From Takashimella koratensis (taxonomy: Eukaryota; Basidiomycota; Tremellomycetes; Trichosporonales; Tetragoniomycetaceae): DNA of 64,000 bases. A program made the translations under genes and the position numbers. The stretch spans positions 871,143 through 935,142 of the forward strand of contig BCKT01000003.1 of NCBI GenBank assembly GCA_003116875.1, given 5' to 3'. Below, piece after piece: positions 1-9,937 of this stretch (positions are counted from its first letter, which is position 1; each line of letters starts with the position of its first letter). Under the pieces are notes generated by a model. That model was given only the letters and a program-made list of their open reading frames with translations, was not told the origin of the DNA and did not search any database.

Positions 1-672
1 TATCGTATGCCTCGCATAGGGCTCCAGCACGATCCTCTTCTCCTCCACCCCTCGCTGTAAGAGATACTCCCTCATTGCGACGGCCTCGACTCGCGATCGC
101 TCAAAGTCCGTCAACGAAGCGAGAGTCGGTTCCAACTCGAGCGGAATCTGCGCGGTACCTGGAGGTACGTAAGCGCCAGATACGATGAGAGTAGACGAAG
201 GGTAGAGAAGGGAGAGTGTGTAGGCGTGCTCCACCCGAGAGATGAAGTGCGGGTTGGTATGGGAAGAGTCGATAGGGTCGTGTGCGGCAACACCGAGAAC
301 GAGGATGATGTGTCGCGATGAATTGGGAGGTGGACGTGCGGGGATGAAGGGCGGCGTAAGGGAGCGAGCAGGGAGAGGATGGAAGGGGCTAGGGGTAGGA
401 GGAGAGGTTGAAGTTGAAGTCAAGGTCGAGGTTGAGGGCGTAGGTGGAAGTGGACGCTGGACTAGGGGTTGAGGTTGGGGTGAAGGTGGAGGTGGTGGCG
501 ACAGAGTCGGCGCATACAACATGGACAAGGTCGAAGGGATCGCGGCGAGTGGATCAGCTCGGATCCGCCACATCAACCAGGAGACAAGCTGGTGTCGCCT
601 CGCCGAGGGGGAGGGGGGCGCAGGCGCCGTCCCGCTGGAGGAAGGACGCTGGGACAGGGTCGGGTTCGACAT
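1..672 (-). CDS. DUF218 (YdcF-like) protein, C-terminus cut by window edge
   Basis: The frame starts at ATG 672-670 and stays open to base 1, giving 224 codons with no stop in the window. Residues 1-120 are low-complexity, rich in Pro, Ser and Thr. From residue 121 a folded domain begins: a hydrophobic strand IILVLGVAAHDP, then FISRVEHAYTLSLLYPSSTL, the strand LIVSGAY, and near the edge MREYLLQRGVEEKRIVLEP followed by ARHT. This order (Rossmann-like strand, helix, I-V-S-G turn, E-A-x-x-M-x-x-Y-L, R-I-x-x-E-x-x-x-x-T) is that of the DUF218/YdcF family, whose biochemical role is poorly known. An intron inside the Pro-rich N-terminal part cannot be excluded. The gene diverges from STE14 across a 0.5 kb CT-rich spacer. 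Family call fairly sure; N-terminus uncertain. Confidence 0.65.
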   Translation of the reverse strand, partial: MSNPTLSQRPSSSGTAPAPPSPSARRHQLVSWLMWRIRADPLAAIPSTLSMLYAPTLSPPPPPSPQPQPLVQRPLPPTPSTSTLTSTSTSPPTPSPFHPLPARSLTPPFIPARPPPNSSRHIILVLGVAAHDPIDSSHTNPHFISRVEHAYTLSLLYPSSTLIVSGAYVPPGTAQIPLELEPTLASLTDFERSRVEAVAMREYLLQRGVEEKRIVLEPYARHTI

Positions 673-1036
673 GGATGTGAAGAGAGACTGAAAGAGTCAA
701 AGATCGACGTGCGATCGAACGTGTGTGATTCCAGTGATCCAACCCGCGACTCGGGTTCTCTCTGAAGCGTCCCCTCCCCTCGCGCACAATTTACGAATCA
801 AACCCGTGCATACGCTAGCCGTACATCTCAAGCTCAGCTACGAGCCTAGCTCGTTTGGGTCCAGCATCCGATACACGCCCAAATGCCGAGCGAGTGCCGA
901 GTGCGGGCCTAACTTCCCCGTCGAGTGCCAAGGGGGGATTGAGAATGCGGGGACTCCGCGTTTCACCGTGTCTCTATTGTTCTCCTTTCTTGTTCAGTCT
1001 CCACTAGATGACTTTTTGGTCCTCAACCCACAACCC

Positions 1037-1123
<87 letters not shown>

Positions 1124-1175
1124 CTCCTCTTCCTATCCTCCACTCCCTCTCAGTGCACAGACAGAGCTCATCGAC
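673..1175. promoter_or_regulatory. Divergent promoter region between the DUF218 gene and STE14
   Basis: No gene is seen here. The STE14-proximal half is pyrimidine-rich and ends in a long CT microsatellite 56 bases before the STE14 start codon. CT-rich stretches just upstream of start codons recur before several genes of this window and look like the local core promoter or leader style. No clear TATA box is visible. Confidence 0.5.
1041..1120 (+). repeat. (CT)40 microsatellite in the STE14 leader
   Basis: Forty uninterrupted CT dinucleotides. The tract lies between an upstream ATG at 1008, in frame with STE14, and the chosen STE14 start at 1176. Translated, it gives alternating Ser-Leu in every forward frame. 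Confidence 0.98.
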
Positions 1176-2577
1176 ATGACCACCGAACCACCCATCACCA
1201 TCTCCGCGCCTCTTCCGCCTTTCAACGGCGCCGCTCCTTCTCCTTCCTTGGATCCCAACTTCACGTCTCCTTCCCCCTCCCCCTCAGTGCTGACAATGGA
1301 CGGATCAAACGTCAAAGCCAAGGGCGATATCCCCAACACCCCCTTCATGGCATCCATCATCGCCGCGACCCTCGGAGGGATCGTCGGAGCTTCTCTCTTA
1401 GCTGCTGCGATCCCGCTCCTCGATACCCTCGGCCTACACAACGGAACCTGGGGGTGGGGGTGGGCAAGGCCGCAGTTGGGTATATATCTCGTTTCTCTGG
1501 GATTGTTCCATCTCTCCGAATTCTGGGTGACAGCCGGTTGGAACCCGAAGAAACTTTCAGTGGACTGTGAGTTACTCTCGAGCAAAAGAGAGCAGCAAAA
1601 ATGGGAATGGTGTGAGGGGAAGAGACAACGAGGTGGATGGATGTAGCCAGGTGATATACACTGACTCAATTTAGCGTTCCTACTCAACAACACGGTGCAG
1701 TACCACATTGCCCACGCCGTTGGTCTCTCCGAATACTTCATCTCGTGTTACTTCTGGCCCTCCAAGTTTGAAACAGCTTGGTGTGGCTTCACCTTCCTTT
1801 TTCCCGGTGAGTCACGAATCCTCGCCTCGACAGCGGTACTCAGAACCGAGTGTAGAGCCCACAAATCCGGAGACAAAAGATAAAGAGAGACCAAACGCGC
1901 ATTGGGGGGCATAGCTGATACACTCACTTTACCCCCATCAGTGACACTGTTCATGTTCGCCGCCGAGTTGTTCAGGGTCACCGCGATGATCCATGCTTCG
2001 GCGTCTTTCTCTCACCTCGTCAAGGCGATCAAGCTCGACGACCACGTTCTCGTCACTCATGGCGTGTATGCGTGAGTGATTGGGCGAGGACACTCAGATC
2101 CCTTCATTTCCTTGATCCCACGGTTCCCTGGTTACTTGATCCCCTTCACAACGAGGTCCAAGGCGATCAGCTTGACCCGACTTTCTCGACCCTTCCTTAC
2201 ATCTAATCTCAGCCCTGTCGGCACTCAGCTCACATTTTCACAGGTACTCGCGCCACCCTTCTTACGCCGGTTTCTTCTACTGGGCGATCGCGACTCAGAT
2301 CCTTCTCGGTAACGTCTTCTCGACATTCGCGTTCGTCCTCGTCCTTGGTCGCTTCTTCTCCAAGCGGATTGTTTGTAAGTGTAGTCGCTGATTTTCATGC
2401 CGCCTCTTCTATCCACCGTTCCCTAGGCTCTTTGATATCTGCACACTGTGTAAGGCTCCACCTAATACCCTTACCCCAGCCGAGGAGAGGTTCCTCGTCA
2501 AGTTCTTCGGCGATGACTATGTCCAGTACCGGAAACGCGTGGGCACCGGACTCCCTTTCATGATCTCGTCTGCATGA
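1176..2577 (+). CDS. STE14: Protein-S-isoprenylcysteine O-methyltransferase
   Basis: Five exons: 1176-1566, 1675-1806, 1942-2071, 2244-2374 and 2480-2577, giving 293 residues. The enzyme (ICMT/Ste14 family) methylates the C-terminal prenylated cysteine of CAAX proteins such as Ras and a-factor-type pheromones, using S-adenosylmethionine, in the ER membrane. The protein has several hydrophobic membrane segments, and its C-terminal half carries the family signature: SRHPSYAGFFYWAIATQ, LLGN, then EERFLVKFFGDDYVQYRKR and TGLPF. All four introns are GT-AG and the phases close exactly. ATG 1176 was chosen because the frame above it runs through a CT microsatellite; ATG 1008 (in frame, upstream) and ATG 1296 are alternatives. 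It converges on SSF1, with about 260 bases between the stop codons. Confidence 0.95.
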
Positions 2578-2836
2578 GTCCAACCTTTGCAAACAGATAT
2601 GCCGCGGTCGCAGCGCTTACTGCGAATTTGGGCTTCTCTTTTCCTTGCCTCCTCTCCGGTCTCACACTAGTAGATTCTCGTTTCCCTTCATCATTCATAA
2701 GCCCGTCGTTTCCTACCCATGACTTGAGACCGGACGACGGCACACACGGTCAGCTTTGCACAAAGTTACCACCTGGTCTCCAAGGATCACAATGTACATG
2801 CAAGTCAAGGCAATATCAACTATCCCCCTATCACGA

Positions 2837-4601
2837 CTACTTCCTCCCCGGCCGTTTTCTCGGTGGCATCTCTTCCTCCTCCTTATCCTCGTCATCACTG
2901 TCCTCCTCCTCCTCCTCCTCTGAGCTCGCTTCGCCCGCACCCACATCCTCATCCCAATCATCCTCCTCATCCTCCTCATCCTCCACCTCTCTATCCTCAT
3001 AATCAAACTCATCTTCATCATCTTCCTCCTCTGCATCCAACCTCCGCCGCCTCGCCTTCAACTGTTCCTCTGGATCCAAATCCAAATCCAAATCGTCGTC
3101 CTCTGACAACCCGTCGACATCCAACTCATCTCTATCCTCATCATCCTCTTCATCCTCATCCTCACCGATCCTCGCTTTGCCCTTCTTCTTCCCTTCCTTC
3201 TCTGCCTTTTTCCGCGCCACATTCGCAGCCTGCTCGGCCCTTCTCGCGTCCTTGGCTTTCCTCCGCTCCTCGTGCGCCTTCTGCAATTCCTTTGACTGCG
3301 CCTTGGTCCGCTCCTCAAACTCATGGAACACAGTCTCCCCTTCACCGCGTTTACTTCCAACGAGACCCTCGACAATCTTGATCAACTTGAGCTCAATCCT
3401 AGGTCCCGTCTCAATCAAACGAACAGCCTTGCGCTCGCCCTTCTTGTTTCCTTTGCCAACATAGTCATCGGGAAGCTCGACAGCGTTCGTGTCGCTCTCG
3501 GCTTCACTGGCGTCCGTCTCACTCATCGAATCGTAACCCGACGCCGCCTCGGAACCGGGCGTACCCGTCCGCCGCAAAAGGTAGTCGGCGATATCGTCCG
3601 TGTTGGAGAGGTTGGGCGCGCGCCGTGATCGCGAAGATCCGCTGGTTGCGTAGGATGAGGAACCAGCAGCGCCGCTAGTGTTTAAGAGCTTGCGAACACG
3701 ACGAGAGACACCGTGCGATCGGACGGAGATGATGAAATGGCGCATCGAGATGAGACCCGTTTGGTGGTTGTAGGAGAGAAGGAGGACACGTCGGAAGGTT
3801 GGCAGAGCCGAACGTTCAACTTGGATAGGAGGGAAGAGACCCTGGAACATGGTGCTCATGAGTTTGAGCTGAGGGATAGCCGGGCCGTCGGCAGGTTGTT
3901 GGAAACCGTTCAACACGAGCTGAGACAACGTTAGCTCGCAGCAACAAACGAAGAGGGTCGAGCCGGTGGAACTCACCAGTGGAGGGTTTCGGAACTCGCC
4001 GCCTGGGCTCTTGCCGATGTTTCGCAAGTTCGAGTTGAGCAGGTCCCTTATGAGGTGTTAGCTCTGCGCTTCCCCAATATATGCGTCGCTATTTTCTCCC
4101 TCTCTCATTCATCCTGTACGCCCCGCCCTGACTTACTTTGCAAGGCTGTATCGCTGCGTCCTAAATGTCAACGTTGGACCCTGAGGCATCCTCGCAACAC
4201 GAAGATGGACATTCGCAGCCTCTGTGAGCGTGAACGCCATCAAATGAGTCACACCGAGCGTCGGTGCGATCGTGAGGTAATCGCGAAGCCGAGCGTTGGG
4301 CCGTTCACGCAGTCGAGTCGCGGTGTTGGGTTCCATAATCTTGCGTACATCACGGACGAGGGAGGATACTGATTTTGTGACTGTCCCAGATTTGATGACG
4401 AACGACTTGGGGACCTTCTCCTACGACTAGCGTCAGCGCCGAAGCGTTTCAATCTTCAAGTCGATTGAGAAGGAAGGCAGTAGTCACGAGCACTTCCGCC
4501 CCAGGGGTAGCAAAGCTTTCAGCGTAGACGCAACCCACCTCCTCGTCTCCAGGCTGCGGGCCCTTGAGATGGGTCCTGTTCTTTCTTCTCTTCTTGCCCA
4601 T
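2837..4601 (-). CDS. SSF1: Brix-domain ribosome biogenesis protein Ssf1/Peter Pan
   Basis: Four exons on the minus strand: 4601-4488, 4420-4137, 4046-3977 and 3919-2837, giving 516 residues. Ssf1/PPAN proteins are nucleolar factors for assembly of the large ribosomal subunit. The product starts MGKKRRKNRTH, then has KVPKSFVIKSG, RDVRKIMEPNTA, LGVTHLMAFT, ARMPQGPTLTF, NPPLLVLNGF and SMRHFIISVR, the Brix-domain blocks of this subfamily in order. The C-terminal third is a Lys/Arg/Glu-rich coiled stretch followed by a long acidic Asp/Glu/Ser tail and a basic end (MPPRKRPGRK). The 57-nt third intron (3976-3920) keeps the frame open if retained, but removing it restores the conserved NPPL-LVLNGF junction. 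The start codon sits about 880 bases from the catalase start, so both genes probably share a divergent promoter region. Confidence 0.93.
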
Positions 4602-5483
4602 GACTAATGACCTGCGAGTCGGTGGGCTTGGAGTGTAAATGAAGTGGTGAGGACAAGTGGAGGAGGGTCGCAAAAATTCAGAAATGAGAACAGTAACCGG
4701 GAGGCAGTGATAAGGGCATCCACGTGGGGTTGCCCTCTGGGTGAGTAAAATGCCACGTCATGCTGAGCGCCCAATTGGACCGGTCGTTTGATCCGTTGAT
4801 CCGGTCCCTGCTTTGCTCATCTGCTGGAATCGGCACAAACCTCTTTCGTCATCGTATCCATTGCTCATCTAATCACAACCGCAAACCCCTACGTCGTTTC
4901 TCTACGTACTCAACTAACGTGTGACGTCGTTAACGTATTCACTCCATTTGAACGCCGCAACTCGCGTGTTCATGCGTGGGCAACTTGGTTCCTTTCGCAG
5001 GAATGCCATCGGGGTCTCAGGATCTCGTTCCCACAAACCGGTAGGCCCGATCTAAACCCTGACGCTGGGTCAGATACCGTCATACCGTCATGACTATGAA
5101 CACCAATAGCATCAATTGAGAATGACACAATCGCCCGCGCCGGGGGGGGGAGGAAGGGGAGGCGTGCAGTCCCCTAAGCCGCCTTAGTTCAAGTTGTTCA
5201 AATCCCGTTGACCATCCGGTCGTCATTGTGTCCACGTTTATGGCCATGTCCCGTCGCACTCCTGAGTAATTGCACTACGTCGAGGCACGCACCCAAGGTC
5301 TATGTCAGCTGTAACTTTGCCGCTCGCCGCTCGAAGTACATATATTCAGGACACTAAGACAGCAGAGCTCAACTTCTCCTTCAACCCTCATCGATCTACT
5401 TGAAGCAACTTACTGATCTCCACCAATCTCAGCAAACACTATCTATCACTGCCGTCTCAATCAACCACTGAGAACTCCACAAC
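4602..5483. promoter_or_regulatory. Divergent promoter between SSF1 and the catalase gene
   Basis: No coding signal is seen. On the catalase side, ACATATATTC at 5338-5347 is a TATA-like element about 140 bases before the ATG, followed by a CT/CA-rich leader. CCCCT (5171-5175) and AGGGG (5155-5159) match the five-base core of stress-response elements known from yeast catalase genes; matches this short also occur by chance. A poly-G run occupies 5142-5150. Confidence 0.4.
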
Positions 5484-8400
5484 ATGGCCACTATCCAGAA
5501 AGGTATTGAGAAAGGTAAGCTCCTTCCTCCCCCCGCGCCCCTCCCCCCTCCCCCCGCCTTCCCACCTCCTCTCCGATCACCAAGACTCCTGGCGATGATA
5601 CACCTTACCACACTGTCGATCAGTCCGGGATCGATGACTGACACTACCCAGTGGTCAACAGCGCTGTTGGCGATGCCAAGGAGCGACAGATGAAGGAGTT
5701 TACCGTGCAATCGGACACTACCCAGCCGCTCACCAGTTACTTTGGTACCAAGATTTCGGTGAGTGAAAGTTATCGACACCTCATCGACTTGGCTGTGCTC
5801 TTCGACGAACCGCTCACCATTTTCAGGAGACCGACAAAGCGCTCCACGCTGGGGCCCGTGGCCCAACTTTACTTGAAGGTAAGCTACCGCATATGTTGGC
5901 GAAAGCCAGACATGGCATACACCCTGCCCGAGAGCTTGAGACCAGGCTGACTTGTCACAGACTTCCACAACCGCGAAAAGATCAGTCACTTTGACCACGA
6001 GCGTATCCCCGAGCGTGTCGTCCATGCCCGAGGAGCAGGCGCGTTTGGCGAGTTTACCCTCCATACGCCTTTGACGGGTATCACCACTGCCAAGGTGAGT
6101 CGTGTCATTCAATCTTCGTGTCCAGGAAGGGGGGGGGGGGTGGGGGGGTGGGGGGGGGGGGGGGGAGGGGGGTCCTTTCCCGGACCCGTTTTCGGGATAC
6201 CTGAGACAGAGACTGACCCCAAACAGATCTTAACAGACACTTCCAAGGTCACCCCAGCTTACGTACGCTTCTCTACCGTTAACGGTTCCAGAGGAAGTGG
6301 GGATACTGTCCGTGACCCACGTGGTTTCGCGGCTCGCCTCTACACAGATGAGGGGAACTGGGACATTGGTAAGTTTCACCCGCGCGTTTTCTCGACCCCT
6401 CGCAGAGAGCTGACTTCTCTTGCAGTAGGCAACAATATGCCCGTATTCTTCATCCAGGACGGTAAGCTGGCATGTCCCTGTCGAGCTCTGAGTTTCGCGA
6501 GAGTTGTGGGAACGTTGAAGTGTTTTTTGCAGAAGGAAACGTCCGAGATAAATTGAGTATTGGTCGCTGACCTTGATGTGTGATCCAGCGATCAAATTTC
6601 CGGACCTCGTACATGCTTTGAAGCCCGAGCCTCACGTCGAGATACCACAGGCCCAGGTCAGTTCTATCGCCTATACGGCTCTACCCTTCCCGGCGCCGCT
6701 AGGCGTCTCTTCAGACCGTCGGGACCCTTCGCTGACTTCACTGTGGCCGAAACACTACAGACCGCTCACGATAACGCGTGGGACTTTATGGGTCTGCACA
6801 CCGAGTCAACTCACATGCAGATGGTGAGTAGTTGACATCGCTGGCTCGTCCTCGATCTTCTTGTGGTTTCCCCACAGTGCCCCCCCCCCCCCCNCCCCCC
6901 TTTCTCCCCTTCCCGGAGCTGTCTCCATTTTCGCTGCCGTTACCGTTGGTGGCATCAGTCATGCGGCCCAGCTGCAGAACTTTTTCAGAAGTTCACGATG
7001 ACAGGGACACTCGACTAACGAAGCTAGTGGATCATGTCCGACCGTGCGATTCCGAGGTCCTACCGTATGATGACCGGTCATGGCGTTCACACCTTCCGAG
7101 TGAGTTTTCCTCCCAAACCTCGGGTATACCTGTTGCTCACAGACACTTCAGCTACTCAATGCCGAGGGCAAGAGCACCTTTGTCAAGTTCCACTGGACGC
7201 CGCATCTCGGTGTCCACTCGCTTGTTTGGGACGAAGCCCTCAAAGTGAGTGCCATGCTCATCTTTGTACGACCCTCCGCTAACCTGTCCAGCTCGCCGGA
7301 CAAGACCCCGACTTCCACCGTCGCGATCTATACGACGCGATCGAAGCTGGCGGGTACCCCAAGTGGGAGCTCGGTGTTCAGCTCGTCAACGATGAAGACG
7401 AGCACAAATTCGACTTTGATCTTCTCGACGCAACCAAGATCATCCCGGAAGATCTCGTCCCGATCAAGAACATCGGCACTCTCACACTCAACCGGAACCC
7501 TGTCGACTACTTCACCGAGGTCGAGGAGGTCGCGTTCTGCACGCAGCATATTGTGCCGGGTATCGACTTCACTTCGGACCCGCTTCTCGCTGGCCGCAAC
7601 TTTAGCTACCAGGACACTCAGTGAGTGCAGGCGTCCGGATATCAGTGCATGTAGAGTCCGTTACTGACTACGGTAGGATCTCCCGGTTGGGTGTCAACTT
7701 TGGGGACATCCCCGTGAACAGGCCCGTGTGTCCGTTTGCAACCACCCAGCAGGACGGCCAAGGCGCCATGTTCAGCAAGGCTAATCGGACTCGATACCAC
7801 CCGAACCGTTTCGACGCGCACCCCGTCGTCCCGCCCGAGCACGGCGGCTTCAAATCTTACCCCGAGCCTATCTCAGGTGTCAAAGAACGCGTCCATGGTC
7901 CCAAGTTCAAGGAACACACTGCCCAGGCGACACTGTTCTACAACTCCATGTCCGACGTCGAGAAGATGCACATGGTCCAGGCGTTCCAATTCGAGCTCTC
8001 CCGCTGCTCCGAGGACATTGTGGTCCAGACCGCAATTGAGCGGCTCAATCACGTTGACCACGGACTCGCCCTCCAGATCGCCACAGCGTTCCCCCAAGTC
8101 AAAGTTCCCGATGAGATCAAGCCCAACCACGGGAAGAAGTCAGAGTACCTCTCACAGGTGGACGGGAAGAACCAGACGTTCACCGCGACAGGAAGGAGAG
8201 TTGGAGTTTACGTCCTTCCGGGCTTTGACTGGACTCAGATGGAGCCGGTCAAACTCGCTATGGGCGCGAAGAGCATCATCGTCAACTTCATTGGCCCCAC
8301 TGCCGGTCCCATCAAGTCGTCCGGGGGCCAAGAAGTGACCGCTGACTTTACCTTCGAGGTGAGTGGATCTACATGTGCCTGTTCCTCTGTCTCCATCCAA

Positions 8401-8778
8401 GTGCGCTCCCTTCCAACATCGCTGATCATCCCGTAGAGCTCTCGATCTACCTTGTTCGACGCCATCATATTCATCGGCAGCTCAGACCCTGAGTACCCGA
8501 AGCAGCTCAAGACCGGCCGTTTAATCCACGCCGTTCGCGAGGCCTATATGCACCAAAAGACCATCGGAGCTACGGGCAACACGGTCGAATTTGTCACTGA
8601 TATCTGCCTACCTGGCGAGTTTGGCTCCGCGGCTAAAGCATCAACCAGCGTGGTCGTCGAGAATGGAGTGGTGTTGGCGACTTCGACAGGGACGGGAGCC
8701 GAGTTGGCCACCAAGTTTATCAATGGAATTGCCAATCACAGGGTATGGGATCGAGAGGTGTCCCACATTGCTGCTTAG
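5484..8778 (+). CDS. Large-subunit (clade 2, HPII-type) heme catalase
   Basis: Thirteen exons: 5484-5514, 5652-5758, 5827-5878, 5961-6094, 6227-6368, 6426-6461, 6589-6656, 6761-6823, 7028-7099, 7152-7244, 7292-7620, 7677-8358 and 8437-8778; 716 residues. It breaks down hydrogen peroxide. The distal His is H85 in [11 protein letters not shown], the catalytic Asn lies in [11 protein letters not shown] (residues 157-167), and the heme-ligand Tyr is Y372 in FSYQDTQ-ISRLG. Other core blocks are [27 protein letters not shown] and [20 protein letters not shown]. Residues after about 540 ([14 protein letters not shown] onward) form the extra flavodoxin/DJ-1-like C-terminal domain of the large catalases. 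No signal peptide and no C-terminal SKL-type peroxisomal signal (it ends SHIAA), so a cytosolic location is inferred. The poly-G and poly-C tracts, and the ambiguous base at 6894, all fall in introns. Confidence 0.95.
6129..6172 (+). repeat. Poly-G tract in catalase intron 4
   Basis: Forty-four bases that are all G except two T and one A, on the sense strand of the intron 6095-6226. Four or more G runs make an RNA or DNA quadruplex possible. Confidence 0.95.
6880..6900 (+). repeat. Poly-C tract with an unresolved base in catalase intron 8
   Basis: Twenty C plus one N at 6894, inside the intron 6824-7027. The N probably marks a homopolymer the assembler could not size, so the tract length is unreliable. 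Confidence 0.95.
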
Positions 8779-9937
8779 GTTGAAGAGCAACGACGAAGAG
8801 ACTGCGGGTGAGGTGGTGACGACAGGCTACAATCGAGAAAATTGGTCTCGTGCGAACGTGTACAATACATGCGGTACATCGTGATGTCAATAATAAAGCA
8901 CACGGACCAACATGAAACGAGGTCCTTGGTGGCTCAGCGCCACACGCGTTTCAGAACCATCCCGTTGAGCACTTGCATCTGGTCTCCTGCCTCTTGCATA
9001 TGCAGCTACTGTACGGGCTGTTGCTCGCTGCGGTTCGGTTGCGTGGTGGTTGTGTGTCGGGTCGGTTGACGAACCTTATTGTGCGACCCGAAAAGGTAAT
9101 GTGCCTGATCAGTCTGCCCGTATGGTACGCGCGTGCCTGGGAAATAGATGCATGTTTGGTCCACTGATCGTGGTGGTCTCTTTTGTTCAGATTCTGTCCT
9201 CCAACCATGCCCCATGCCCGTTCTTGGGCCTCTATTGTTCTATTCGACCTTGGCCTTCCCCCCTCCTCTTCCTCTCCCGGTGCAACATGCAGCCCTCTCG
9301 GGAGCTGTTGACCCTCTTCCACTGACCCTGCGACAAACAATAGACGCATAACAGCTCACCATCCCACCCTGGCGCTCAACGCTCACTCGATTCCCGACCC
9401 GGCCCCGACCACGCCCAGGTCTTCGTCCCCTCTCCTCGCCCTCGCCCTCGCCCTCGATGCCCACGATCCACGCACCCCCATACCCACGCACTGACCTCGA
9501 GTCCTTGCGCAGGCATCTTTTTTCCCCCTGGTCTGCTTCTTTCCTCCCTCCTCTTCAACTTCCTCTCCATCACTCACCTCTACAATAGGCGAGCCGCTAA
9601 ACGCACCCAGTTCCTACTCTGCTGCCAAACCAACAACACCCGCTCTGACTCCTTCGTCTCAATCTCTCTTCCACCCACTCTCTCATCTCCCCCATCTTTC
9701 TCTCTCTCTCTCATTTCTCTAGCATCTTTTCTCATTCTCCTTCGCACTGTCTCGCTCGGAATAAATTCTCGGGGCTTTAGTATCGTCGTCTGTCTGTTCA
9801 GTGTATCTCATACCCTTGTAAGTCGTCGCACGGTCTGCTTCAAGGCCACAACACCTACTGACAGCGTCCTGCTCGCCGCCAATGCCCTTCCCCCGCCCGC
9901 TTTAGGTTTCAACACCGCCGCTCGGCTCTTGACCACA
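8779..9937. other. Intergenic: catalase 3' region and CCCH-gene promoter/leader
   Basis: No gene recognised on either strand. AATAAA at about 8889-8894 is a plausible polyadenylation signal for the catalase. From about 9360 the plus strand becomes strongly pyrimidine-rich (runs of TCTC around 9660-9720), which I read as core promoter and leader of the CCCH gene. Open frames here are CT- or GA-rich shadows without conserved motifs. Confidence 0.55.

Noticed and set aside
1008..1646. A 212-residue frame starting with Ser-Leu repeats as the STE14 first exon
   Set aside because: The Ser-Leu run is the translated CT microsatellite, and the frame also runs on past a good GTGAGT donor at 1567. The start at 1176 is simpler, though the upstream ATG is kept as a finding.
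2713..3381. His/Pro- and Arg/Met-rich frames over the end of SSF1
   Set aside because: They are alternative frames of the acidic Asp/Glu codon repeats in the SSF1 tail.
5180..5215. GTTCAAATCCCG, similar to a tRNA T-loop
   Set aside because: The flanking bases do not form a T-stem and no acceptor or anticodon stem can be drawn.
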